DNA from: Gemmatimonadota bacterium
Lineage (GTDB): Bacteria > Gemmatimonadota > Gemmatimonadetes > Palauibacterales > Palauibacteraceae
Direction of reading: 5' to 3'
NCBI GenBank assembly: GCA_029262175.1
Contig: JAJCZV010000077.1
Span: forward strand, 1-34,586
Length of the DNA: 34,586 nucleotides
The notes below the pieces were generated by a model. The model searched no databases, was not told where the DNA came from, and saw only the letters and a program-made list of their open reading frames with translations. Each line of letters opens with the position of its first letter. The stretch's first letter is position 1. Positions 8,736-16,591 of the stretch are shown one piece after another. Both the position numbers and the translations under genes were made by a program.

Positions 8736-9851
8736 ATGGTAATCACCTTCTGGTGTCTTTTCGGCCTGGTGGCCTGGTGCTACGCGGGGTATCCGCTCTT
8801 CATGCTGGCACTTGCGCGTGTGCGCCCGAATCCGACGCATGTGGCCCCCTGGACACCCCACGTTTCGGTCGTGATGGCCGTGCGGAACGAGCAAGACCGC
8901 ATCCGCGGTCGGGTCGAGAACCTGCTCGAGCAGGGGTATCCGAGGGAGCTGATTCAGGTCGTCGTGGTGTGCAACGGCTGCACCGATGCGACCGAAGCGA
9001 TCCTGCGGGGATTGGCGGCGACGGAACCGGGGATCGAGGTCATCGTCAGCCCTCCCGAAGGGGGGAAAGCCGAAGCCCTCAACCGCGGCATCGCGGCCGC
9101 GACTGGGGAGGTCGTCGTGTTCGGAGATGCCCGGCAGCGCTTCGAGCCCAACGTGCTCGAGCGACTGACTGCGTGGCTGGCCGACCCGACCGTCGGCGCG
9201 GTGAGCGGGCGACTCGTGATCGGCGCTGCCGACGACGCGGCAGTGAGCGGCGTCCAGCGATACTGGCAGCTCGAAGTGGCCCTGCGTCAGGCGGAGAGCG
9301 AGACCGGCTCCGTGGTGGGCGCGACCGGCGCGATCTACGCGATCCGGCGTGCTTCGTACGTCCCCCTTCCCCCGGGGCTCATCCTCGATGACGTTCTGAC
9401 CCCGATGAGGATCGTGCTTTCCGGTCTTCGCGTGGTCTTCGCGCCAGACGCCGTCGCCCACGACGAGGCGAGCCCAGACTCGCGGACGGAGTTCAGGCGA
9501 AAAGTCCGGACGACCGTGGGCAACCTCCAACTTCTGGGGGCCGAGCCGAGACTCCTCTCCCCGATTTCCAACCCCATTCTTGCGCGATTCATCAGCCACA
9601 AGCTTCTTCGCGTACTGGCGCCCCTATGCCTTCTCGGCATGCTCGCCGCCGGTTTTCTCGCAGGAAGCCCCTTCTATCTCTGGCTCGTGTGGGGCCAACT
9701 CGCGTTCTACGCCCTCGGCGTCCTAGGGCTGTTATTTCCCATACCTGGCCTCGGGATCCCGGCGGGCTTTCTACTCGGCCTAGGGGCCGTCTTCGCGGCC
9801 CTCTTTCAATCCTCCCGGGGAGCGGAGACGCTCTGGGGTTCGGGGCGCTGA
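8736..9851 (+). CDS. Membrane-bound GT2 glycosyltransferase
   Basis: This 371-residue processive-type family 2 glycosyltransferase has an N-terminal membrane segment (MVITFWCLFGLVAWCYAGYP). A cytoplasmic GT-A domain follows: HVSVVMAVRNEQDRI, VVVCNGCTDAT, EGGKAEALNRGI and a metal-site region VFGDARQRF. GATGAIYAIRR and LILDDVLTPMRI come next, and two to three C-terminal hydrophobic segments lie around residues 285-360. It likely polymerises or extends the exopolysaccharide at the inner membrane. The ATG at 8736 gives the expected N-terminus; the much longer open frame back to 8283 is antisense to the divergent glycosyltransferase and is not real. It is transcribed away from the minus-strand operon and carries no strong Shine-Dalgarno sequence. 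Confidence 0.9.
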   Translation: MVITFWCLFGLVAWCYAGYPLFMLALARVRPNPTHVAPWTPHVSVVMAVRNEQDRIRGRVENLLEQGYPRELIQVVVVCNGCTDATEAILRGLAATEPGIEVIVSPPEGGKAEALNRGIAAATGEVVVFGDARQRFEPNVLERLTAWLADPTVGAVSGRLVIGAADDAAVSGVQRYWQLEVALRQAESETGSVVGATGAIYAIRRASYVPLPPGLILDDVLTPMRIVLSGLRVVFAPDAVAHDEASPDSRTEFRRKVRTTVGNLQLLGAEPRLLSPISNPILARFISHKLLRVLAPLCLLGMLAAGFLAGSPFYLWLVWGQLAFYALGVLGLLFPIPGLGIPAGFLLGLGAVFAALFQSSRGAETLWGSGR

Positions 9852-9904
9852 GACATCGGTCCAATCGCCGCATTTTCCGCCCTATCGTCTTGCCCGGGCG
9901 CAGG

Positions 9905-9928
9905 ATGCCGATTCCGCGTCAGCGGCAT
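9905..9928. repeat. Inverted repeat upstream of the epimerase gene
   Basis: ATGCCG (9905-9910) and CGGCAT (9923-9928) are perfect 6-base arms separated by 12 bases. They lie 54 bases after the GT2 stop and touch the candidate sigma54 promoter. No T-run follows, so an operator is more likely than a terminator, though either is uncertain. Confidence 0.3.
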
Positions 9929-9938
9929 AGCATGTGCT
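9923..9938 (+). promoter_or_regulatory. Possible sigma54 promoter for the epimerase gene
   Basis: CGGCATAGCATGTGCT has GG (9924-9925), ten bases, GC (9936-9937), and GGCA in the -24 half. Start of transcription would be near 9949, about 59 bases before the ATG at 10008. The -12 half is imperfect. In GC-rich DNA this spacing alone arises by chance. Confidence 0.3.
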
Positions 9939-9950
9939 AGAGTTACCGAA

Positions 9951-9973
9951 TGCTTGGATCTACCAGGCAAGCA
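9951..9973. repeat. Inverted repeat in the epimerase leader
   Basis: TGCTTG (9951-9956) and CAAGCA (9968-9973) are perfect 6-base arms with an 11-base loop, 35 bases before the start codon. It may be an operator or a weak leader hairpin; there is no T-run. Confidence 0.3.
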
Positions 9974-10007
9974 TTTCGGGACGTAAACGGCGAACGATCA
10001 GGCTGTG

Positions 10008-11039
10008 ATGACCGAGTACGATCGCGTTTGTTCGATGTTACAGGCGGAGCCGCGCCGCTGGTTGGTCACCGGGGCGGCCGGATTCATCGGCTCGAACCTC
10101 GTTGAACAGCTGCTTCGGCTTGGACAGCACGTCGTCGCCGTGGACGATCTCTCAACGGGACACCGGCGCAACGTTGACGACGCCATCGAATGCTCGGGCG
10201 CATCGCCCGACCACTGCCGTTTCGTCGAGGCCGATGTCGCAGATCGAACCGCATGCGCCGAGGTCGTCTCGGACATTGATGTCGTTCTCCATCAGGCCGC
10301 ACTGGGGTCCGTCCCGCGGTCGATTGCCGAGCCGCTCGCAACCCACCGGTGTAACGTCGAAGGGTTCATCGAGATGTTGGACGCCGCCCGCACGGCGGGC
10401 GTGGGGCGCTTCGTCTATGCATCGTCCAGTTCAGTGTACGGAGACTCACCCGAGCTCCCGAAAGTGGAAGACCATCTGGGGACTCCGCTGTCTCCCTACG
10501 CGGTGACGAAACGAGTCAACGAACTCTATGCCGACGTCTACCATTCGACGTACGACATCGATCTCGTCGGGCTCCGATACTTCAATGTGTTTGGTCGCCG
10601 TCAGGATCCCGACGGACCGTACGCGGCCGTGATGCCAAAGTGGATCAGTCGGTTGCTGGCCGGTGAGACATGCCAGGTTTTTGGAGACGGCGAAACCAGT
10701 CGCGACTTTTGCTACATCGACAACGTGGTGCAGGCAAACTTGCTCGCGGCCACAACGGGGTCCGAGGGGACCGGGACGGTCTACAACGTCGCGTTCGGCG
10801 ATCGGACGACGCTCAACGAGCTGTTTATCCTGCTTCGCGACGGACTCGGAGCAACCCGACCCGAGCTGACCGGCCTCACCCCGGCGTACGAAGATTTTCG
10901 GCCCGGCGACATACAACATTCGTTGGCCGACACGACCCGCGCCCGAACCCAACTTGGGTACGCACCGACTCACACGGTGGGCGAAGGTCTGGCCGAGGCC
11001 CTCGATTGGTACGCCAACAACTTGGCGCCAAGCACCTGA
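10008..11039 (+). CDS. wbpP: UDP-N-acetylglucosamine 4-epimerase (WbpP/TviC type)
   Basis: This 343-residue short-chain dehydrogenase interconverts UDP-GlcNAc and UDP-GalNAc, or their uronic acid forms, for polysaccharide synthesis. It shows the NAD site VTGAAGFIGSN, the HQAALGSVPRSI loop, the catalytic serine in YASSSSVYGD, and the YAVTK Tyr-x3-Lys pair. It also has LRYFNVFGRRQDPDGPYAAV and SRDFCYIDNVVQANLLAA. These blocks match the WbpP/VipB subfamily closely, including the N-terminal extension before the Rossmann fold that is typical of that group. The ATG at 10008 is chosen, with CAGG six bases upstream; a GTG directly before it is the alternative. Its 3' end may overlap the phosphopantetheinyl transferase gene. 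Whether it acts on acetylated uronic acids cannot be decided here. Confidence 0.93.
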   Translation: MTEYDRVCSMLQAEPRRWLVTGAAGFIGSNLVEQLLRLGQHVVAVDDLSTGHRRNVDDAIECSGASPDHCRFVEADVADRTACAEVVSDIDVVLHQAALGSVPRSIAEPLATHRCNVEGFIEMLDAARTAGVGRFVYASSSSVYGDSPELPKVEDHLGTPLSPYAVTKRVNELYADVYHSTYDIDLVGLRYFNVFGRRQDPDGPYAAVMPKWISRLLAGETCQVFGDGETSRDFCYIDNVVQANLLAATTGSEGTGTVYNVAFGDRTTLNELFILLRDGLGATRPELTGLTPAYEDFRPGDIQHSLADTTRARTQLGYAPTHTVGEGLAEALDWYANNLAPST

Positions 11040-11782
11040 GCGACGACGCGGTCGAATTCGAGACGGGAGGCTGGACGGCTCCAACAAACTTCCCCGCGCG
11101 CCCGGAAAAAGAAGTCCACATTTGGCTCATCTCGGTTGGCATTGCTAGCGAAGACCTGGACCCCAGGGACGTTTTGCACACCGACGAAATCGCCCGAGCG
11201 GAGCGGCTTCGGTCTGCCGAAGCCCGAACCAGGTTTACACGTTCGCACATCGCGCTGCGGCGCATCCTCGCGGAATACTCGAACCGCGAACCCCGCGAAC
11301 TCAGATTCGATTCTGGCCCCGCAGGGAAGCCACGCCTGATCAACGACGACGCGGCCCCGGTTCTCTCGTTCAATCTCACGCACTCGGGCGACGTCGCCCT
11401 CTGCGCGGTCTCCGGGACCGGAGAGGTCGGGGTAGACGTCGAGGTCGTGAAGCCCCTCCGGAACGTCGAGGGATTGGCCACGCGACATTTCTCAGAGGCG
11501 GAACTCGGAGACTGGCGCGCGTTGGAAGCCGCCGACCAGCTGCAAGGGTTCTATCGCGTCTGGACCCGGAAGGAAGCGCTTCTCAAGGCTGCCGGCCTGG
11601 GGTTGTCCCGACCGCTCGACCGCGTCGATACGCTCGCTGGGACGCTTGACGAGGCTCGCTACTGGATGCGCGATCTGGACTTGGACAACTCGTTACGCGC
11701 CGCGATTGCATGCACGGATCGACCCGAGGCACTGAGATGTTGGAAGTGGAACGACGCGCTGGCGCCTACTCGCGGTTTTTGA
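11006..11782 (+). CDS. Sfp-type 4'-phosphopantetheinyl transferase
   Basis: This enzyme moves the phosphopantetheine arm of coenzyme A onto a serine of a carrier protein. Family signatures are all present: RFTRSHIALRRIL near the start, GPAGKPRL, FNLTHSGDVALCAVS, the magnesium-binding GVDVEVV, and FYRVWTRKEALLKAAGLGL. The C-terminus is complete. The start is uncertain. Between the end of the epimerase and the first conserved strand (VHIWLISVG) there is no in-frame ATG, GTG or TTG, so the TTG at 11006, overlapping the epimerase by 34 bases, is used and gives 258 residues. A CTG at 11036 is another option. The 3' end overlaps the convergent sugar transferase by 17 bases. No carrier protein, polyketide or peptide synthase gene is visible nearby, so its target is unknown. 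Confidence 0.85.
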   Translation: MVRQQLGAKHLSDDAVEFETGGWTAPTNFPARPEKEVHIWLISVGIASEDLDPRDVLHTDEIARAERLRSAEARTRFTRSHIALRRILAEYSNREPRELRFDSGPAGKPRLINDDAAPVLSFNLTHSGDVALCAVSGTGEVGVDVEVVKPLRNVEGLATRHFSEAELGDWRALEAADQLQGFYRVWTRKEALLKAAGLGLSRPLDRVDTLAGTLDEARYWMRDLDLDNSLRAAIACTDRPEALRCWKWNDALAPTRGF

Positions 11783-12566
11783 TCCGCTCCAGCATCACCG
11801 GCACCGTTCGAAGCATGATTCGAAGATCCAGCCGCAACGACCGACGCTCCAGGTAGTCGAGGTCGTACTCGAGCTTGGTGCGCACGTCGTCGATCGATTG
11901 GTCGGGCTCTTGACTGACCTGCGCAAGCCCGGTGATTCCCGGGCGAACGCGATGTCTTCGGCCATACCCGTCCAACTCTTGGGTGAGCATGTTGACGAAC
12001 TTCGGACGTTCGGGACGCGGCCCCACAATGGCCATGTCGCCCGTCAGTACGTTCCAAAACTGCGGAAGCTCATCCAGGCGGAAACGACGAAGGATTGCGC
12101 CGACTCTCGTGACTCTTTCGTCGTTCGGCGCAGCCCATACCGGGCCCGTGTCGCGCTCGGCATCCAATTGCATCGTTCGAAACTTGACCAGCGTAAACGG
12201 GCAACCGCCGAGGTCGGCGGTGCGTCGAGAGCGATATTCCTCATCGTCGTCATCCCGCCGATCGAGCCCGATCCGAAGCTGCCGGTAGAGGATCGGACCG
12301 CGACTGTCCAGACGCACGGCGAGGGCGATCAAGACCATGAGCGGCAGAGACACCAATAGCGCTGTCCCCGAGATGAGGATGTCGATCCAGCGCTGGATTC
12401 GGCGAAGCAGCAGTGTGTGACCGGACGGCATCGCACCGGGTCCCGGTTCGGTTGAGGGCTCCGTCGGCAGCACATCCGGCTCCGTACCCAACACGGGCGT
12501 GCGCTCGGCAGGCGGCACGTCCGTGCGCTCCGATGGCATGTGCTGCCGAGCCGCAGACGGGGTCAA
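11766..12566 (-). CDS. Initiating sugar-phosphate transferase (undecaprenyl-phosphate type)
   Basis: This 266-residue bacterial sugar transferase transfers a sugar-1-phosphate to undecaprenyl phosphate, the first step of repeat-unit assembly. It has the short architecture without the four extra N-terminal membrane helices of WcaJ. One hydrophobic segment (ILISGTALLVSLPLMVLIAL, about residues 64-83) is followed by GPILYRQLRIG, FTLVKFRTMQLDA, the Asp-Glu pair in RFRLDELPQFWNVL, VGPRPERP, and RPGITGLAQVS. The first 45 residues are a proline- and glutamate-rich tail. The start may be the TTG at 12566, preceded by GGTGAG, or the ATG at 12539. It follows the export gene by 14 bases and is probably cotranscribed with it. 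Confidence 0.9.
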   Translation of the reverse strand: MTPSAARQHMPSERTDVPPAERTPVLGTEPDVLPTEPSTEPGPGAMPSGHTLLLRRIQRWIDILISGTALLVSLPLMVLIALAVRLDSRGPILYRQLRIGLDRRDDDDEEYRSRRTADLGGCPFTLVKFRTMQLDAERDTGPVWAAPNDERVTRVGAILRRFRLDELPQFWNVLTGDMAIVGPRPERPKFVNMLTQELDGYGRRHRVRPGITGLAQVSQEPDQSIDDVRTKLEYDLDYLERRSLRLDLRIMLRTVPVMLERIKNRE

Positions 12567-12580
12567 GACTCGCTCACCGA

Positions 12581-13354
12581 TTAGAAGATCCTCGTGAGGG
12601 CGACGATGCCGCCGGTGATCCCTAGCATGATGAAGCGGAAGTCTTGCCAGAAGGATTTGGTCGAGGCCTGAGGTATGTGCAACTCGTCTCCCGACCGAAT
12701 CCCGAGCTGATCGAGCGAGTACGCTTGAAAGGCGATCGGTCCCGTATCGAACCCGAGCGTATCACCGAGCCGTTTGAACTCCGCTTTATCGAGTTCGGCG
12801 TTCGAACTCGGCCCGCCCGCGAGCATGATGAGATCGGCCACCACGATGGATCCTGGCGCCGCCATAAAGCCGGGCTGGCCCACCGCTCCTAGAACCGCGA
12901 TCCGTTTTTGTGCGACAGCCCGAACCCGCGGTTCACGCAGATACTTGCCGAGCTCCGTTGTCAGGTGCGCTTCGAGCTCGGAGTAGAGCACGTTCGCAAG
13001 AGAGATCGGCGGGAGCGTTTCGAGTTCGATCCTGCGCCCCGTGGTGACCGTGAAGTCCGCTGTCCAAGCCGTTTCACCGGCCACGGAGAGCGCAATGATG
13101 TCGCCGGGATAGATATCGCCATCTCGAAGCCGCATGGCGATGGCATCGATCTCCAGTCGCATGCGCTCGCGGATCTTCCTGTCGCCGGTGGCGAGCGCCT
13201 GCTCCTGCAGGCTAGCGAGCTCGATTTCGAGGTCGGCGCGAGTACCCATCGCCGTGCCTCGAGCCTGCCCCTCGATCGACGCAGTCGCCATGAACGACGT
13301 CCCCAAAACGACCATGACGGCCGTCATGAATCGGTCGCGTCTCATCGAAGTCAT
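12581..13354 (-). CDS. Polysaccharide export protein (Wza-like, short form)
   Basis: This 257-residue member of the polysaccharide biosynthesis/export family probably forms the outer-membrane or periplasmic exit for the polymer. A signal peptide covers about the first 31 residues (hydrophobic FMTAVMVVLGTSFMATA). The export domain begins near LRDGDIYPGDIIALSVAG, followed by a SLBB-like segment with KRIAVLGAVGQPGFMAAPG, and the protein ends in a hydrophobic helix (FIMLGITGGIVALTRIF), as the Wza C-terminal helix does. No lipobox cysteine is present, unlike Wza. The ATG at 13354 has a strong AGGAGG five bases upstream, so the longer open frame to 13435 is rejected. A candidate sigma54 promoter lies just upstream. 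Confidence 0.9.
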   Translation of the reverse strand: MTSMRRDRFMTAVMVVLGTSFMATASIEGQARGTAMGTRADLEIELASLQEQALATGDRKIRERMRLEIDAIAMRLRDGDIYPGDIIALSVAGETAWTADFTVTTGRRIELETLPPISLANVLYSELEAHLTTELGKYLREPRVRAVAQKRIAVLGAVGQPGFMAAPGSIVVADLIMLAGGPSSNAELDKAEFKRLGDTLGFDTGPIAFQAYSLDQLGIRSGDELHIPQASTKSFWQDFRFIMLGITGGIVALTRIF

Positions 13355-13417
13355 CCCATCCTCCTGCACACTTTCTTGAACTCTTCGCTGCTCGGTATCG
13401 AATCTCCTCCGCCCGTA

Positions 13418-13435
13418 ATGCAAGACGTGAACCAA
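13418..13435 (-). promoter_or_regulatory. Candidate sigma54 promoter for the export/sugar-transferase genes
   Basis: On the minus strand TTGGTTCACGTCTTGCAT carries TGG in the -24 half, exact GG-N10-GC spacing and a perfect TTGCA in the -12 half. The start of transcription would be near 13408, giving a leader of about 54 bases before the ATG at 13354 with its strong ribosome site. The sigma54-dependent activator is the next gene upstream. This is the best of the sigma54-like elements in the window. Confidence 0.55.
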
Positions 13436-13553
13436 GTTTCGGCGCTTGGACGCCCCGCCGAGCGGCTCATCAGAGCGCGTGGTTTCGACGATTTCGGCGG
13501 CGATGCCTCAACCCTACAAGTCACGCGGACGCGGCTGTTGCGGGCAAGCCACA

Positions 13554-13578
13554 CCGCCGATCGGGTGCCGGTCGGCGG
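13554..13578. promoter_or_regulatory. Possible activator-binding inverted repeat
   Basis: CCGCCGA (13554-13560) and TCGGCGG (13572-13578) are perfect 7-base arms separated by 11 bases. The repeat lies about 120-145 bases upstream of the -24 element at 13433, a normal distance for a sigma54 activator site. No T-run follows it on the minus strand, so it is not an obvious terminator for the response regulator gene. Confidence 0.35.
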
Positions 13579-13598
13579 CTTGAAAGGTCCATTCGCGG

Positions 13599-14960
13599 TC
13601 AATCGAGCCCGTAGTCGCGGATCTTGTAGAGCAGCGCTCGATACGACAGATCGAGGATGTCCGACGCCCGGGTCCGGTTCCCCCCCGTGATCTCGAGGGC
13701 ACGTCGGATCAATTGCTTCTCGAGCGAGGCCGTCCGCTTCTTGACCGACAACTCATCCTCGGGCAGCGAGTCGGGCACGATGTTCGTGCTGTCACGGTTC
13801 TGCAGAGCGTCGGGTAGCTGATCGGTTTGCACCTTGGGCGAGTCGGCGAGCACGGTCGCGCGCTCGATCACGTTCTCCAGCTCCCGAACATTGCCAGGCC
13901 ACCCGTACGCGAGCAGGTGATTCATGGTCGCCGGCTCGACGCCCTCTACCGCGGTGCCGAGGGCCTCGTTGTACTTGGCCAGAAAATGCTGAACCAGGAG
14001 CGGGATCTCTTCACCGCGGTGACGAAGGGGCGGCAAGTGGATGTTTACGACATTGAGTCGATAGAACAGATCCGAACGGAACGTCCCCGCATGGACTTCC
14101 TTTTGTAGATCTCGCGATGTGGCCGAGATGATCCGAACGTCGACTCGCCGCGAAACCGATTCCCCCACGCGTCGGATCTCTCGGTCTTGGAGGGCGCGCA
14201 GAAGCTTGACCTGGAGGGCCGTCGGCAGCTCGCCGATCTCGTCCAGAAAGAGCGTACCTCCCGTGGCCTCCTCGAACAGTCCCACGCGGTCTCGTTCCGC
14301 GCCGGTAAAGGCGCCCCGAACGTGCCCGAAAAGCTCGGATTCCAGAAGATTCTCTGGAATCGCTCCGCAATTGACCGGGACGAACGGCTTGTCGGACCGT
14401 GCCGACGATCGATGAATGAGACGGGCGATCACTTCTTTGCCCGTGCCGCTTTCGCCGGTCACCAGAACCGTCGACGGGTGCGGCGCAACCTTCTCCGCCA
14501 ACTCCACCGCTTTGATCATACTCGGACTCTTTACCACAAGGTCGGGGTCTCGCGCTTCCGTCTTGACCTGGCGTCGCAAGCGCCCGACCTCGCGGCGCAG
14601 CTTCTCGCGTTCCTCCGCTTTGCGAAGCGTGAGGAGGATCGAGTCTGCCGAAAAGGGCTTGGCGATATAGTCGTACGCGCCACGCTTCATCGCTTCGAGC
14701 GCCATCTCGACGCTGCCATAGGCCGTCATGGTCACGATGAGACCATCTCCGCCGCCTTGCTGATACGCGTCGATGAACTCGAGACCGTCCATCTCGGGCA
14801 TCTTGACGTCGCAGAGAACGATGTCGGCCGGCTGTTCGAGCGCCTGACTCAACCCTTCGCGCCCGTTGGAAGCTGTCGAGACGTCGTACCCTTCGTCCTC
14901 GAGAATCATCGAAACTGTACGCCGGACTCCTGCCTCGTCGTCGATGACGACAATATTCAT
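13599..14960 (-). CDS. NtrC-family sigma54-dependent response regulator
   Basis: This 453-residue transcription activator has three domains. The receiver domain (1-120) has the acidic pair Asp7/Asp8, phospho-acceptor Asp51 in VLCDVKMPEMDG, and Lys in AKPFSADS. The AAA+ domain has Walker A GESGTGKE, the sigma54-contact loop GAFTGA, and Walker B GTLFLDEIGE. A C-terminal Fis-type helix-turn-helix (GNRTRASDILDLSYRALLYKI) completes it. Once phosphorylated it should open sigma54 promoters. The ATG at 14960 overlaps the kinase stop as ATGA, so the two are translationally coupled. Its position beside the polysaccharide genes recalls the PrsR regulators of exosortase-A loci. The longer frame to 15005 lies within the kinase gene. 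Confidence 0.95.
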   Translation of the reverse strand: MNIVVIDDEAGVRRTVSMILEDEGYDVSTASNGREGLSQALEQPADIVLCDVKMPEMDGLEFIDAYQQGGGDGLIVTMTAYGSVEMALEAMKRGAYDYIAKPFSADSILLTLRKAEEREKLRREVGRLRRQVKTEARDPDLVVKSPSMIKAVELAEKVAPHPSTVLVTGESGTGKEVIARLIHRSSARSDKPFVPVNCGAIPENLLESELFGHVRGAFTGAERDRVGLFEEATGGTLFLDEIGELPTALQVKLLRALQDREIRRVGESVSRRVDVRIISATSRDLQKEVHAGTFRSDLFYRLNVVNIHLPPLRHRGEEIPLLVQHFLAKYNEALGTAVEGVEPATMNHLLAYGWPGNVRELENVIERATVLADSPKVQTDQLPDALQNRDSTNIVPDSLPEDELSVKKRTASLEKQLIRRALEITGGNRTRASDILDLSYRALLYKIRDYGLD

Positions 14961-16237
14961 GCAACCCCCTCCACGCGTGCCATCTGAGATTGAGTAGATA
15001 CGCATGGCAGCATCACCCCGAAGCGCGTTCCCTCATTCGATTCCGACTCGGCGGTCATCCCGCCGCTAAAAGCGATCGCCAATCGTGCGCAGACCGCCAA
15101 ACCCAAACCCGTCCCACGCCCGGGATCCTTCGTGGTAAAGAAGGGCTCGAACACGTGATCGAGTTCCTCGCCCGGGATCCCAACTCCATTGTCTGTGACT
15201 TCGATGTGTACGATGCGATCGCCCGGTTCGAACTTGGCGAGCAGATTCTCTTGCGAGACCGTGTTGCGAAGGTGCGAGTAATCGATGCCATCGGGATCGT
15301 CCTCGCGTCGGGCGGCATCGGCTCGGCGATCTCCGTGTTCGCGCGTAGAGGTCATCACCGTGATCCGTCCCGGCGCACTTGCCTCGCGAATGGCATCGTC
15401 CGCGTTGAGCAGGAGATTGACCAAAATTTGCTCCAGGTGCTGCGGGTCGCCGCGGACGACGGCGCCGGGGACCTCGAGATCGGTCTCCACGCGCACGGTC
15501 TTCAGTCGACCTTGGCGCTGGAGCAACTGGACGGTGTCCCGGATCACGACGTTGACGTCGAAGTCGACGACGCGGGTGTTCTGTGGACGCGCGAAATCGA
15601 GCAGGCCGCGGACGACCCCGTCGATGCGTTGGGCCTCTCCCTCTACCGCCTCGATCCACTCGGTATCTCCGCTTCCGCGACGGCGCGCGACTTCGAGATA
15701 TCCCATCAAACCGCCAAGTGGATTCCCAATCTCGTGGGCCAGGCCGGCAGCCATACGGCCGACGGTTGCCAGCTTCTCCGCGTGGACGAGTTCGCGTCGT
15801 GTGAGGACGAGCTCACGGTTCGTCGCATGGAGCGACTGAACGTTGTGTTTGAGCTGTTCCTGATTGTGAATTAGGCGATCTGCCATGGCGTTGACGCTTT
15901 CGGCCAATCGCTTGAGTTCCTCGGCCCCGGCGCGGTCCAACCGTTGGTCGTACTTGCCCGCCGCGATGGCCTCCGCCTGCTCGACCATCGTGGCCACGGG
16001 ACGTACGACCAATCTTCGCAGCCGGGAGTCGCCATAGACCATGACCAGTACGACGTCGACGGCGATCAGCGAAAGCAGACTGACCAGAAGGACTTGCGGC
16101 GACGGCGCACGAGGAAGCCAGACGAGCATCGCTACCGCGAACGCCAGCAATGCCACGGTCAAGAGGATCGCGACACGGTCCAGAAGTTGGGACCGCAGGG
16201 ATCGCCCGAGACCTCTCTGCTTGGATGCTTGCTCCAC
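14957..16237 (-). CDS. Membrane sensor histidine kinase
   Basis: This 426-residue kinase pairs with the downstream response regulator. Two membrane helices lie at about residues 21-41 and 48-69, separated by a very short periplasmic loop, so it has almost no external sensor domain. A HAMP linker follows (about 70-125), then a coiled segment, the HisKA phospho-acceptor His168 in GLAHEIGNPLGGL, and the ATPase domain with N-box LLNADDAI and GVGIPGEELDHVFEPFFTTK, GTGLGLAVCARL. About 45 charged residues are inserted between the N box and the DNGVGIPG box. It differs from soluble NtrB because it has membrane helices, despite lying next to glnA. The start is a GTG at 16237 with GAGG about 11 bases upstream. 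Confidence 0.92.
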   Translation of the reverse strand: MEQASKQRGLGRSLRSQLLDRVAILLTVALLAFAVAMLVWLPRAPSPQVLLVSLLSLIAVDVVLVMVYGDSRLRRLVVRPVATMVEQAEAIAAGKYDQRLDRAGAEELKRLAESVNAMADRLIHNQEQLKHNVQSLHATNRELVLTRRELVHAEKLATVGRMAAGLAHEIGNPLGGLMGYLEVARRRGSGDTEWIEAVEGEAQRIDGVVRGLLDFARPQNTRVVDFDVNVVIRDTVQLLQRQGRLKTVRVETDLEVPGAVVRGDPQHLEQILVNLLLNADDAIREASAPGRITVMTSTREHGDRRADAARREDDPDGIDYSHLRNTVSQENLLAKFEPGDRIVHIEVTDNGVGIPGEELDHVFEPFFTTKDPGRGTGLGLAVCARLAIAFSGGMTAESESNEGTRFGVMLPCVSTQSQMARVEGVA

Positions 16238-16591
16238 TCCGAATCGACCTCAGGGTGTGGGGATGGGTCGGCAAGGGACTCCGACCCGACGGCTACTTGG
16301 GAAGACCCATGCCGTCTTCACCCCGTCAAAACTCCGATATAATTCGTCGTTTGTTTGGTATTTCCGCCAGTTATCGTGTTATTGCATCTGTAAACATATG
16401 TAAAAACACGTTTATTGCCCGATAATGCAGAAAAACCTTGACGTTCGCATACTTATTGCTCAAGATTCCCTTCGACACGACGATGTCGGAGGCAAGGAAC
16501 TCGCAGACGCCTGGGACCGGACCCGGGCAGACGAGGCCGGCCTCCGCGAGCGGAAACTCGGGCCAAAACACCAAAAACAACTGGAGGCTGA
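16238..16591. other. Divergent intergenic region between the kinase and glnA
   Basis: This 354-base region is much more AT-rich from about 16328 to 16460 than the DNA around it. On the plus strand it holds a perfect TATAAT (16338-16343) with TCTTCA 17 bases upstream, and a TTGACG (16438-16443) without a good -10 partner. TGTAAA occurs at 16389 and again exactly 10 bases later at 16399. I found no GG-N10-GC sigma54 element with a TTGC half, and no reading frame that looks like a gene. Confidence 0.5.
16315..16343 (+). promoter_or_regulatory. Candidate sigma70 promoter for glnA
   Basis: TCTTCA (16315-16320), a 17-base spacer and a perfect TATAAT (16338-16343) point towards glnA. The -35 half matches consensus at three of six bases. 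The leader would be about 240 bases, long enough to hold other control elements. Confidence 0.35.

Noticed and set aside
13355..13435. Longer start for the export protein at 13435
   Set aside because: The ATG at 13354 has a strong AGGAGG at ideal spacing followed by a signal peptide, and the extension would cover the sigma54-like promoter.
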